From Pestalotiopsis fici W106-1 (Eukaryota > Ascomycota > Sordariomycetes > Amphisphaeriales > Sporocadaceae): 64,000 bases of DNA. Below the pieces are notes generated by a model. It made no database searches. It was not told where the DNA came from and was given only the letters and a program-made list of their open reading frames with translations. The position numbers and the translations under genes were made by a program. The stretch spans positions 2,534,409 through 2,598,408 of the forward strand of contig NW_006917099.1 in NCBI RefSeq assembly GCF_000516985.1, given 5' to 3'. Of this stretch, positions 24,509 to 35,112 are shown piece after piece; the first letter of the stretch is position 1; every line of letters begins with the position of its first letter.

Positions 24509-25709
24509 ATGATTGCCAGCGAGAGTTTTGGTGATGGCAAGTCAAACGCCGGCCTAATCTACATACCCTGTGGCATCTTCCTCGTCCTTTGTCCTCTACT
24601 GGTTGGCACTCGGTTGTGGTCGCGCATAAGAAAAGGCGGCCATCCTGGCGCCGACGACTACACCATCCTGGCATCATTGGTAGGTCTCACTCTAGCGGAT
24701 CTTGCTCACATTCCACTAAGTCTCCAAAGGGTTTCTCTGTTGCGACGGGCATACTCATGTTTGTGGCATGCCACTACGGCTACGGACAACACGGCTCCAT
24801 TCTCAAGCCGAACGACAAGGCTCAGGCTCTCAAGTACTTTGTCCTCACTCAAGTCTCCTACAAAGCATCCATCAACCTCACAAAGTCCTCGATACTTCTC
24901 CTGTACATGCGTATATTCGGCAAGATCAAGTGGTTCCGATGGGTTTGCACTTGTCTCATCATCACCATTGCCATGTACTGTGCTGCATCGCTCGTCGTAA
25001 CGATATTCCAATGCCTGCCGGTCCAGCGTGCTTGGGACAAGGATATCAAGGGGACCTGTATCGACAATGGCAAGTTCTGGTATGCCAACGGAGGATTTTC
25101 AATCGCAACCGACCTCTTGATTCTTCTTTTGCCGATGCCTCTGGTCTATGCACTGCAGATCCCGCGCGTCCAGAAAGCGGCACTAATCCTTGTTTTTACT
25201 CTCGGGATTTTGTGAGTAACTCCATCATTACACGGCCAAACTCAGCTAATTGTCGGCATAGTGTGGTCATTACCTCATGCTTGAGACTCACCACCCTCAA
25301 TCTACAAGCCCAAACCCCAGACCCGACTTTTGATATTGCCTCGACCATGTGGACTGTCATTGAGATGAATATGGCCATCCTGTGTGCGTGCCTACCCCAG
25401 ATACGGCCGATTATTGTCAAGCTCTGCCCCAAGCTCATGGCAGCGTCCCATTCAAATGGACGCTCCGCCAGGCTCGCCTGCGACAACGACCTGCCAAAGT
25501 TGGCCAAGGGTAGCCCTCTAGGCAACGAAGAGAGCCGTTGGGCTCATGCCCAGGGCAAAGATGGCATCCACTTGACAAATATTCGAAAGGGTGACACAAG
25601 CTCGGAGGAATATATCCTTCAGGATGATAAGACCATTCACAAGACAGTGGGCTACAGTGTCGAGTTTTCCAAGAAACGATCCAAGGACACTCTCGATTCT
25701 TGTGTCTGA
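24509..25709 (+). CDS. PTH11/rhodopsin-domain integral membrane protein
   Basis: Seven-helix membrane protein of the large fungal rhodopsin-domain family (related to the PTH11 receptor core, without an N-terminal CFEM domain). Introns at 24680-24729 and 25212-25261 give 366 residues. Family signatures are GADDYTILASL at the end of helix 2, ACHYGYGQH, KASINLTKSSILLLYMRIF in helix 4, a YANGGFSIATDLLILLLPMP helix and the FVVITSCLRLTTL helix created by intron 2. The C-terminal about 90 residues are a charged cytosolic tail. The ATG at 24509 is the first in frame. No ligand or role is known for most family members. Confidence 0.85.
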
Positions 25710-27958
25710 AAGGGGTGCGGAAAAGAATGATTCGCGATTCAAGATCGCAACACCGCAGGGACAAACTGCAACAACCCGCACGATTGGTAAGGCGTAACAT
25801 GGAGGGGCACGTAAGATGGAGTTATGGATTACTTGGTTCAAATCACTTATTTGTACTATCTTGGTGGAGAATTATGTGAAGGTGTAGGCATGCAAAATAG
25901 TGCCATTTGCAGATTTCGCTGTCAGTTGCCACGGATCATGAAGGAACATGATATAGATCAATTCAATTATCTGAGCCATGTCAAACCCTGGCAATCTGCA
26001 ATACTTGTGAGATGCGATCTGTTCAATCAACGTTTACTGCACTGTGAGATAGATTAATGCTTTTGATTGGACTCTGGGACCTTGTCATTTTTTTTCCCCC
26101 TTTTTTTTAAAAAAAAAAGAGAGAAAAGTAAATACATACTTTGTGGCGTCTACATCCACAGAGACTTTTACTACATTTACACCTGCCTTTAGATCTCCCT
26201 CCACATTGATGGCTTGTCAGAGGTTGGACAGGAATGAAGCCAAAGTCTGCACGAGGTGACAGCCCCGACACCAGGACATATACCCAGCTAGGTACTATAC
26301 CAAGTTGCCGAAAGCGGTCAACGTGGATGATGCTCTCGATAATAAGCTGCAGAATGAACCGCGGCAGATAGATCTGGCACGCGACATGAGAAATTGACAC
26401 TACACTTTGAGCTCTTTGTTGTCTCGGCGACTCTTGAGATGAAAATCATGTTGGACGTTGAGATCCGACTTTCGCACGTAAGATTTGTGGTGCTACCAAA
26501 TGACGTCCTGTAGACCTGAGAGATCTCGAGCGACCCTGGCACGTGCTCTGATAGCCATCTTGGTAATCGTGTGCATTCTAGCGATGACAAACACATTGCA
26601 CTTGGAGAACCCGCCAGAATCGACACCGCATAGTCAGGTCAGCACGTGCGTGCTTGCTGCAACGTACTAATCCAATCGCCGACTACGAAAACAGAAAAGA
26701 TAGCCTACTATGCTGATTGACCTCCCAGCCACGTTTCGCAAGATTGGCGGATCTTTGCAAGTGCCCTTCAAGCCAGATGATGGTTGTCATGGCTGATATG
26801 AAAGCATAAACACACGCGCTGGTCGCACAAGCAGACGAGCATTGGGCCAGTCGATATTTACTACTACTTTTGAGCTTGGACATATCGCACTTGAAGAGAC
26901 ACACTGGCTGGCTGACTCGAGGTGGATTCTCACCGAACAATTGGTAGACAGCTGAGCTCGGCAACGTGGCCAATCAATGGACAGAAGACCCTTGAGGATC
27001 TAGATGTCAGCTTGACGGGGACCATGGGTGGGCTTCCAGAAGCCTTTCTTCCGCTGTCCCGAGCTAAAGATCTACTGATCCTGTCGATACGGATAGTTGA
27101 AAGGGCAAATAACGCACACGATTGGCCCAATTGACTCATCAATTCCAGGGATTTTGCTTTTAGTGGTTCTATTTTCAGTGTGCCGATTCAGCCCTATAGC
27201 CCCTGAGCATCCCCGCCGACTTTCCCTATCGGGGCACAATTGAGCAACTGTTGTAATTTTGGCTTGAGCATTACCTAGATAGTGCTCGTATCTTGTTTTG
27301 AAGCGTTCTCAACACTACAAGTCCATCACTTTTCTCGTATCATTGAATTGACCCATGCGCAATCGCTGGTGGCTCTGAAGCAATGCAGCATATCTGGGCC
27401 ATGTTCACGGCAAAGTCCATACCCGAAACACATAGCCTATCAATCCTGACGTCAAACGGCTGACCAAAGTGGATAGAACACGTGGGAACGGCTTTGTTGC
27501 GCAAGTACCGAGCCATTTGAATTATTCTGAAAGCCAATTACCATGCCCAAATCACGAATGCTGTGATTCGAAGCCAATCCTACAGTATCTCCAAACTATG
27601 GCATGAATGGTGAATTGCAGTGCAGTGAATAAAGCCATGAATGAGCCACTAACGGGCCGACTCTCCATATGGAATGCCGTAAGATGCTGAGCTCTATTTC
27701 TGGGTTGAGGCCGTGCAATGATATCTTGGCCAACAGGGTATTCGGCAACCATTTTGTGGCTGGTATTGTGAAGCAGTCGCCTACGAGGCACGGATACGGA
27801 TTCGTGTGGTCAACCATTTCACGAGTTGCTTGACAGAGGCTTCTTCTAAAGCAAATCCAACTCTCAGCGTCATCCAAGTCAGACCCAAGAATGAATTATA
27901 GGTAAATAATAGGCAATAACTTGTCACAAGTACCTGCGATCACATTATAAAGGAAGAT
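25710..27958. other. Long intergenic stretch, no gene seen
   Basis: About 2.2 kb. A T8-C5-T8-A10-type low-complexity run lies at about 26090-26120. No frame resembles a known protein and no tRNA was recognised. Confidence 0.5.
27946..27951 (+). promoter_or_regulatory. Putative TATA box of the deaminase-fold gene
   Basis: TATAAA lies only 8 bp before the ATG at 27959. If used, transcription would start downstream of that ATG, which favours the in-frame ATG at 28055 as the true start. Confidence 0.35.
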
Positions 27959-28744
27959 ATGCTTGCTCTGTCTACAAGATTAAAGACGGACGACAAACAT
28001 CTGGTCCACAAGAAGCGGATAATACTTATTTCAGAAAACAATCGAATCAACGATATGCCACAGTTTCTATTCATCGAGTTGCCCAGCTTTCGCATACGAG
28101 ATGCAGCTGGACGGACGGTAACGTTGAATCATAAGCAACTTGGTCTTATGATTGGCTTATACCATTATGTCCGAGCTGGCTTGCGCACCGCCGATGTTTC
28201 TGATATCTCGGCCTCCCTGCTCTTTTCAAACGGAGTGCCAGATGTATGGACCTCGTCAAACACACGAGGAGGACTACATGCCGAAGAAAACATGCTCTTG
28301 ACATATTTTCAGTCTTTTGACTCCCCAGGCGCTTACCCCATCGTTGACGCCATGTTGCTGTCCCAGAAACCTTGCCAAAGTTGCATGGGATATTTCGAGG
28401 CAACTGGTAGCGGCAAACAGATCAAAGTTGGCAATGGTGTGCCTTCATTCAAGGCCAAGTTCACGCCTCGCTCGGACAGAAACTATACGCCTATTTTCTA
28501 TCTGTCTCGCAGCATGGAAACGGCATTGCGGAACGACCTTTGGATGCAGCTCAGGTCCATGTGGGCTGCAGAATTCGCATCGACAATTGTGAGCTCTCCG
28601 GATGTTGTCAGAGGCCAGGCATATTTTATCATGGAAGGGAGTCCGTGGTACGCGGTGAATGACCAAGAGACAATGACAGATGCCGAGGTTGTGCAGGCGA
28701 TTCAAACTCAGGGCGCCTCGTTGACATATTGGATCGGAAGGTAG
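27959..28744 (+). CDS. Small cytidine-deaminase-fold protein, uncharacterised
   Basis: A single intronless frame of 261 residues, or 229 if translation begins at the ATG at 28055 (MPQFLFIELPSF). The middle carries a zinc-site pattern of the deaminase superfamily: GGLHAEENMLL (His and proton-shuttling Glu) and about 40 residues later SQKPCQSCMGYF (two zinc cysteines). The C-terminal 90 residues are unassigned. This fold is used by cytidine, deoxycytidylate, tRNA and DNA-editing enzymes and by several deaminase groups transferred from bacteria to fungi. I cannot place it in a named subfamily and do not infer a substrate. It converges on the alcohol dehydrogenase 153 bp away. Confidence 0.65.
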   Translation: MLALSTRLKTDDKHLVHKKRIILISENNRINDMPQFLFIELPSFRIRDAAGRTVTLNHKQLGLMIGLYHYVRAGLRTADVSDISASLLFSNGVPDVWTSSNTRGGLHAEENMLLTYFQSFDSPGAYPIVDAMLLSQKPCQSCMGYFEATGSGKQIKVGNGVPSFKAKFTPRSDRNYTPIFYLSRSMETALRNDLWMQLRSMWAAEFASTIVSSPDVVRGQAYFIMEGSPWYAVNDQETMTDAEVVQAIQTQGASLTYWIGR

Positions 28745-28897
28745 ACACTGGCAACGGTGTACTTGGACCGAAAGATGAGAATAGATAGAGGTCATCGCTG
28801 ATGGCCATGTACAAGTAGATATCTGGGGTTTTAGACAAAAATGTAGACATGGGAATGTTTTATTCATTAATCATAACTCGCTGAATTCGATGATAGT

Positions 28898-29896
28898 TTA
28901 TTCGGGCTTGAGGACAGCGCGGAAATGCACATCACCCTTGTCCAATCTGTCCATGGCATCCTTGATACCCGCCTCCGTCATGGGGAAGAGCTCAACAACA
29001 GGCTCAATCTTGTGAAGGGCGGCAAACTCGAGCATGTCGCGATGAATCTTTCGGGGAGCAACGACGGATCCTTGAATGGTGATGCCGTTGGCCAGCAACG
29101 GCATGTAGGGAACGCTAAAGTTGCCCTGGGCGACAGAAAGGGGGTGAATGGTTGCGCCGGGGGCCAGAATGGGCATGAGCAGGTCCCAGTCAGGCTGGGC
29201 GGAAGTGGTAACGAGGAGGCGGTCCAATCGGTGCGACACCTTGATCTCCTTTTGATCCTTGGTGGCAATGAACTCGTGGGCGCCGAGCTTCATGGCCTCG
29301 TCCTTCTTGCGGTCGGAACCCGAAAGTACGACAACGCGGCATCCCATCTTGGCGGCGAACTGAATGGCCAAGTGGCCCAGTCCTCCAACACCCATGATAC
29401 CGACTGTCTCAATAGGTTGAGCATTGTAGGCTCTCAGCGCATTCCAAACAGTGGCACCACCACACTGCATCGGGGCAGCGGCCTCGTCGCTAAGGCCATC
29501 GGGGATCTTGAAGAGGTATGCCTCACGCCAGACGGCGTGGGAAGCAAATGATCCCTGGTCCAAGTCGGCACCGGCGTACATGGCGCGCTTGGGGCAGTAC
29601 GTCTCCCAACCAGTCAGGCATTGGTTGCAGTGGCCGCAAGAGTCGTGTTCGTATCCCCAGCCGACGCGGTCGCCCTTCTGGAGGAATTTGACGTCGGGAC
29701 CAAGCTCCTCAACAACACCGACACCTTCGTGTCCGAGGGCCATGTCTGTTGTTCGGTAGTGCAGGTCAGTTCCGCACAGACCGGAGGCGGTCACTCTGAG
29801 GAACACCTGATCGCCAGTGAGCTGGTCAGGCTTGGTGGTGGTCGCCTGCTTGGGGGCGCCATCCTTGGATCCCTTGTAAACTGTGAAAGAAGGCAT
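28898..29896 (-). CDS. Zinc-dependent alcohol dehydrogenase, NADP-type (ADH6/YahK/CAD-like)
   Basis: Medium-chain dehydrogenase interconverting alcohols and aldehydes. It reads as one exon. Motifs in order: SGLCGTDLHY (catalytic zinc Cys), GHEGVGVVEELG, a four-cysteine structural-zinc loop containing CGHCNQCLTGWETYC, QCGGATVWNAL, and the nucleotide-binding GVGGLGHLAIQFAAKMG. VVLSGSDRKKDEA follows where the cofactor 2'-phosphate would be recognised, which favours NADP(H). From the ATG at 29896 the protein has 332 residues; an upstream in-frame ATG at 29959 would add 21 unlikely residues. A TATATAAT element lies about 85 bp upstream. The true substrate is unknown. Confidence 0.88.
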   Translation of the reverse strand: MPSFTVYKGSKDGAPKQATTTKPDQLTGDQVFLRVTASGLCGTDLHYRTTDMALGHEGVGVVEELGPDVKFLQKGDRVGWGYEHDSCGHCNQCLTGWETYCPKRAMYAGADLDQGSFASHAVWREAYLFKIPDGLSDEAAAPMQCGGATVWNALRAYNAQPIETVGIMGVGGLGHLAIQFAAKMGCRVVVLSGSDRKKDEAMKLGAHEFIATKDQKEIKVSHRLDRLLVTTSAQPDWDLLMPILAPGATIHPLSVAQGNFSVPYMPLLANGITIQGSVVAPRKIHRDMLEFAALHKIEPVVELFPMTEAGIKDAMDRLDKGDVHFRAVLKPE

Positions 29897-29979
29897 TATG
29901 ATATTAGGTACTTGGTATAAGCGCAAAGATTTACTGATGATGTATTGAAAATTGACCAAGTCGGAGGATAGAGCCAGGC

Positions 29980-29987
29980 ATTATATA
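29980..29987 (-). promoter_or_regulatory. Putative TATA box of the alcohol dehydrogenase
   Basis: TATATAAT on the minus strand, about 85 bp upstream of the chosen ATG at 29896. This spacing leaves room for a short leader and argues against the ATG at 29959. Confidence 0.45.
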
Positions 29988-29996
29988 CCTCGCCAT

Positions 29997-30678
29997 TGCC
30001 CCAAGCAACACCACAGTCTTGCCAGCTTCCGGAGTCTCCTTACTCATGACGTTTTGATGGATTAAAAATCTGATTCAACATCCATGACCGATCCACAAGA
30101 GAATGCTATGGACGAGTGGATCATGGCGGTGCGGCTATCGTTCCGCATCTGAGCCCGCCGTTAATGCGACAGCCAGCTGCAGCCCAGAACCATGCAAGCC
30201 ATGAGAAGACGAGAAAATCTGCTGGCGTCATAAAAGTGGTAGCGTAGGTATCTGTGGATCGCGATGGCTCTTGATTCTGCCGTGTTAATGCCAGCCAATT
30301 ACCAGGGCATGCCATGACGAACTGGTTCCGTTCGAGATGATGGTGGATCTGTCAGGGTGCCAAGGTGCAAATTTGCTCCACCGGCGATAGGCGTTAGCAG
30401 TAGCGTTTCGACGAGATTCGAACAAGCTTCTGGATACCACCAACGATGCTCCACTCTCTAACGGTTATCTGTCCGGGAAACGGTCAACAAGGCCCATAGC
30501 TTTGTTGACAATCACCGAAAATCCAAAAGCCGATCAAATTTTCTTCTACATGGGCTTTGCATGATGAAGCCAGCTTGCCAGCTAGATGTGGCGAAGAGAT
30601 CAGTAAGCTTATAATTGCTACTAATCACAAAAATAGTAACAGCAATCGTGATTTATCATTGACTTGCTCTGCTGAGGA
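29997..30678. other. Intergenic, no gene seen
   Basis: Promoter region of the dehydrogenase plus the 3' flank of the large fusion gene. No coding frame or RNA gene is supported. Confidence 0.5.
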
Positions 30679-33600
30679 CTATACATGCACTTCGGTGAGC
30701 TGCATTTTATCCATGTCGGTGCCGAGGGCTTTCATCCGTATAGCCACTCGTCTTTGCGCTTCATCTTCATCGTCGTCTTCTATGAGATCACTCAAATCCT
30801 CCACGTCTCTAGCAAAGACGCATTCTCCTCCAAGTCGTATCTCTGATGCTTCGAGGGTTTCAGCAATATCCTTGACGAGAATATCCATTGGAGAAATGTA
30901 GGCAATTTGTTTCTTGTGGCTGAACGCGAGCACATGGCCGCACAAATGACCTCTGCGTCGATCAACCACCCAAGCGCCAGAGTCTCCGGGAATTCCAAGT
31001 GATACTCCAGGAATGGATCGAGTATTGACAGCCGAATTGCTCAGAGGGCCGAGTACAGGAACCGAGTCGGAAGCGGCCTTGCTGCTGACTTGATACGTGT
31101 GGCTCATGGAAGTACGGCCGTACAACTTGATGGATGCAATGGCAGGGAGAATCTTGCCCGTCTGAAGACCACTCGTACGCGCGCTGCATTGGACTTCCAA
31201 TCCTGGCAGCTCTTCCAACGGTGCTACAATGGTTGGTTGAAAATGAACGGCTGGCGAAGTATCCTGTTGCTTCAGGCGGGGTACCTGATTAATAATGGGG
31301 AATCGGTCCTGCTGGAATTCAAAGAGAGCCCAGTCAATCTCATGGACATATCCATTCGACTCGTAACGGCGTCGGATGCCCGAACTCGCATGAACCTCAC
31401 CAAGCCGATACGTGTCAAGATGATCCTCGTCCTCTGTCTCTTCCGAGGGGTAGAAACCCTTTTCCACATCGTCAAACGCAGGCTGTGTGATGATGTAGCC
31501 CTCGCCACAGCCGGGCTCGACTCCAGGAATATCGCCGTCCTCTTCAAACTCTTCATCCTCATCCTCGTCATCACTAGTCAAGTCAGTGGCAGAGAAGTCG
31601 GACTCGGCGTCGGAGAACTCGCATGCGTAGTCTTCACTGCCACTGGTGTCGTCTGAATCTTCAAAGGAATAGTCGTGGGCTGCGCTCCTCATGGGCGGAT
31701 TGTTTGCTTGCATTTCATCTTGATCGTCAAGCATATGATGGACAGTCATGCCGTACGTTTTGTCATTGACGGTGATGAGCCCACCAAAGCTGACAGGTGG
31801 TAGGTGTCGGTCACCTATCCAAGCACCAATGCTTGCTCCATTTTGAGGTCTGACCTGGAAACCCGGATTGGCGGGCTCATCTTGGTCATTTTCACCAGTC
31901 TGCCCGATATCCTTTCGAGATCGAACAACAGATCCTCTGCAAACCTTGAGCGCGAAACCCGTTGGGCCATCAAACAAAGCTCCAAGCTTTTTCGTTATGA
32001 TACTGCGGACTTTGGCGACAGAGGTGCAAACAACAAGTACGGTTGGCATAGTCTTTTGAGGGGACTCGCCGATTGATTCCAAGGTGATTTCAATCGACTC
32101 GGGGTGCTTGCGGCAGAAATGCCTCAATGCCATGTTGACCTGTGGCATGACAATGGTATTCCATTGCTCGACTGCGTCTGGAGGTAGGGGAATTTGTGGG
32201 TAAAGCCGTAGCTTTGGCGATGGGTTGACTTTCGAGTCTGTAAATCTTAGTACCGACCACTCGGCTAGAAGAGGAGTATGCGACTTACCAGTGCTTGGTG
32301 CCGAAGCAGAAACGACAGTGGGTCTCGGCACATCACGCCTTTCTTCATGAACAATTGGTGTAGTGGCTGCGGATCTTGGTTGTCGAATGTCCGTCGAAGG
32401 GCCAGCTAAAGACGACATGGAGATGGCAAGAGATGGTTGTCGTTCGCGCCCACCTGGATCCCCAACATCGCCGATCCGGTCATCTAGATCACTAACGCCA
32501 TCAAGGATACTGCAAGCTTCGAGGTAGCGGCTGGCACGTATTTGGACTTGGCTCAAGATTTCGTCGCCAGATATCTGCCGTGAAAGCTCTTGCTCCACCG
32601 CATTCCAACACACTTGAACTGCTCTCATGTACAGCGTACCACATTGGACACCCAACTGGTCGAGAACCGACTCTGGTATGCTTGGTGAAGAAGTCAAGTT
32701 CTCCAGATTTGTCCACAAGCCGATCGAAACTAGAATCATTGCGAGAGAGTAGAGGTCCAGCGTCTTGGAGTCGCGGATGCTCACGAGCGGAGAGTCAGTA
32801 GTTGTCCTCGGATCAAGAGGATGCCGGTGAAGAGTGGCAGAGGTGGAAGAAATTTGAGGGCCTTCATCCGCGAAAAGATCAAACGATGAGATCAGAGGCT
32901 TCCGGACATCGGCTTCGTCGCCATTGGTAGAAAACAATATAGTCGTGTCCAAGAGATTTCCGTGGGTGACGCCACGAGCATGCATGTCAAAAACAGTATT
33001 CGCCAGGTTGTGAGCTAGTCGGAATCTTGCCTCCAATCGTGGAGCAGGTCTCGCGAGCAGATCTTCCAGAGTGCAAAGGTTGTCGACGAGATTGGATGCA
33101 AGGTTTTCGGACGGCATGGACTTGAAATTTGCAGGAAATTGGTATACAAGGCCCAGCCTCGAGTTCTCCATGTCTTCATAATAACCAAGGAGGAGCGGTA
33201 GGCCGATCCAAGCCCCTGGCGATCGATGAGACTCGCTTTGGAGACCATTGCTCAATTTTTCAAAACGAGACATTGATGGCATGATGCCCGTCGTGGAATA
33301 AATGGGATCAAATGCTGCGTATTCGAGGAGCAGAGGCGACCATTGCCGCCCGTTGTTTAAATCAGCATAGGCTTGTTTGGACATGACGGCAATCCTAGAA
33401 GTCATGGTCGTGAGTGTGCGCGGGTCAATTTGCTGTGGTGTCTGCATCCTGGTTGAGCTAAATGGCCTCAGCTCTTCTGTTGATTTGGCTGACCGTGCCG
33501 CACGAGCTGATGTTGCCGCAGATGATCTCGTGCGGGAAAGATCATGGAGTGTGTCGATGGAAGCTGTCAGGTCCTTGATGAGATCCTCAAATCGTCCCTT

Positions 33601-33981
33601 GTCCCAGACCACGATTGGAATCTTCTTGTCGCCCTCGGTTTCCTTTTCGTTCAATCGCCTCTTTGAACTCAACCACAGGGGCTCGGCCTCTGCTAGTATG
33701 TCCTTGATGGTAGACATGATGCTGCCGACGAGATCACTAAGGCCGGCCTTGGACAGAGACTCATCGATTTCCTTTTCATTTGACGGATCCGACCACTCGA
33801 GACCCCAGCTCACCAGTCGATCTTTTTGAATTTTCATTTTCCGATGCATCGCCTTGATCTCGGGGTCTTCCGACACGGACTCCTTGACAAAGTCTGAAGA
33901 CTTTTTGGTATCATTATAAAGTCGGCTAAGCCTCCTCTGAAATGGCAGCTGGAAGCCGCCGAGGGGGAGAAAGGACTCCAT
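30679..33981 (-). CDS. HeLo-like / pseudokinase / trypsin-like protease fusion protein
   Basis: One 51-nt intron (32238-32288, with ACTAAG near the acceptor) is spliced in frame, giving 1083 residues. Residues 1-150 are helical and resemble the fungal HeLo (prion-inhibition and propagation) domain: a QKDRLVSWGLEW helix, a SIMSTIKDILAEAEPL helix, then VVWDKGRFEDLIKDLTASID. Residues about 210-480 look like a protein kinase whose catalytic loop has decayed to THGNLLDTTILF (no HRD Asp) and whose DFG is replaced by SFDLF, hence a pseudokinase. After a Ser/Pro-rich linker, residues about 690-1040 look like a chymotrypsin-fold protease with His in GMTVHHML, Asp in EIDWALFEF and Ser in GIPGDSGAWVVD. 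A 100-residue Asp/Glu/Ser-rich insert sits between His and Asp. HeLo-pseudokinase pairing is known from MLKL-like cell-death proteins; a cell-death or self-recognition role here is inference. Confidence 0.75.
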   Translation of the reverse strand: MESFLPLGGFQLPFQRRLSRLYNDTKKSSDFVKESVSEDPEIKAMHRKMKIQKDRLVSWGLEWSDPSNEKEIDESLSKAGLSDLVGSIMSTIKDILAEAEPLWLSSKRRLNEKETEGDKKIPIVVWDKGRFEDLIKDLTASIDTLHDLSRTRSSAATSARAARSAKSTEELRPFSSTRMQTPQQIDPRTLTTMTSRIAVMSKQAYADLNNGRQWSPLLLEYAAFDPIYSTTGIMPSMSRFEKLSNGLQSESHRSPGAWIGLPLLLGYYEDMENSRLGLVYQFPANFKSMPSENLASNLVDNLCTLEDLLARPAPRLEARFRLAHNLANTVFDMHARGVTHGNLLDTTILFSTNGDEADVRKPLISSFDLFADEGPQISSTSATLHRHPLDPRTTTDSPLVSIRDSKTLDLYSLAMILVSIGLWTNLENLTSSPSIPESVLDQLGVQCGTLYMRAVQVCWNAVEQELSRQISGDEILSQVQIRASRYLEACSILDGVSDLDDRIGDVGDPGGRERQPSLAISMSSLAGPSTDIRQPRSAATTPIVHEERRDVPRPTVVSASAPSTGKSHTPLLAEWSVLRFTDSKVNPSPKLRLYPQIPLPPDAVEQWNTIVMPQVNMALRHFCRKHPESIEITLESIGESPQKTMPTVLVVCTSVAKVRSIITKKLGALFDGPTGFALKVCRGSVVRSRKDIGQTGENDQDEPANPGFQVRPQNGASIGAWIGDRHLPPVSFGGLITVNDKTYGMTVHHMLDDQDEMQANNPPMRSAAHDYSFEDSDDTSGSEDYACEFSDAESDFSATDLTSDDEDEDEEFEEDGDIPGVEPGCGEGYIITQPAFDDVEKGFYPSEETEDEDHLDTYRLGEVHASSGIRRRYESNGYVHEIDWALFEFQQDRFPIINQVPRLKQQDTSPAVHFQPTIVAPLEELPGLEVQCSARTSGLQTGKILPAIASIKLYGRTSMSHTYQVSSKAASDSVPVLGPLSNSAVNTRSIPGVSLGIPGDSGAWVVDRRRGHLCGHVLAFSHKKQIAYISPMDILVKDIAETLEASEIRLGGECVFARDVEDLSDLIEDDDEDEAQRRVAIRMKALGTDMDKMQLTEVHV

Positions 33982-35112
33982 GGCGACTTTTGAGTTTGGT
34001 ATATCAACGCGACTTGAGATTTTCCAGATGTGTCGAGTGTTTGTAGATACCTATATGCTCCAGTGATGATGTTGTGGAGTAGACATTGGAGGCTTGATTG
34101 ATGATATTACGAGACAGAATGCAGACAACAGACGTGGAATTCAATCAGTAGCCGAGTAGAAGGGAATATGGTCGCCTTCTGTCAAAAGGTTGCCTATTCC
34201 GGAACAATCATGTCGGTCATATGGACTGTAATTTGCGTATAACCCAAACAAAACTGCTGCCTGAATGAGCTGACCATTGAGCTGTCGCTCGCTATTCTGA
34301 TGCCTGGAGAGGCATGCGAGAAGACCGAGATGCACGGACCAGATGGGCGGGGCGGCATGGCTCCCATCGGAGTTCGGCCGACGGAGATACTTTCTGCCTT
34401 GGTCATCATCAAATGTGCCTCCAGCTGGGTGTACCGCAAACAAGATGATGAACCAGGCTAAACTTTTGAAAATACAGAGTACCTTGATACTTTTCGGTAC
34501 TGGGATCCCCTACCGGATTGCACCAATCTCGTGCCATTTCTGCTCTGATGGGAGCTTGCTTTCCGTTTTCCTCTAGTGTGTGCTAGTATTTTGTTATTTC
34601 TGCGACCGCCGCATGCTGAACCTAGGCGCAGCAGACAACTCATAGAAAGCGTGAAATGGCCACAACGACAATTCATTCGCATCACAGTCACGCGTCCAGG
34701 GGCTTGATAGAAGCCGCAGTGAACTTCAAGAGCACCCGTCGCTGAATCATACGCCCATATTTGAGCATCGCAAATAGATTCAAGCCAGCTATGGAGGCTG
34801 TCGGCCAGCTACCTAACCTAGTAGGTACCGTAGTAGCGTTCCATCAATGCGCGCCTTTCTAGGTCCTCCAGCGCAAAATGCGCTAAAAGTACCGGGTTCC
34901 CCCAGAGCCCTGAATGCCCGCATTTAGGTAAATGGCAAAGTTAAATGAGTGTAGCTCAAGTAGTAGCCGTTCGTTTTCAAGAGACCCCAATTTTGTCAGA
35001 TCAGTAGGTAGGTAAATATCAGCCCAGAGTCTACAAATATCTGCACACATACATTCAGATGACACTGATCGATTGTATTTCATGTACAGAAGTAACTTCT
35101 CCTACAACCCAT
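33982..35112. other. Intergenic, no gene seen
   Basis: Promoter region of the fusion gene and 3' flank of the GH28 gene. It holds CTAGGT/ACCTAG-rich patches near 34810-34860 and a TAGGTAGGTA near 35005. No gene was recognised. Confidence 0.5.

Noticed and set aside
28925..29551. A 208-codon plus-strand open frame
   Set aside because: It lies wholly antisense to the alcohol dehydrogenase, whose motifs are unmistakable.
30410..30435. GATTCGAAC resembling a tRNA B-box on the minus strand
   Set aside because: No A-box, acceptor stem or anticodon arm can be paired around it.
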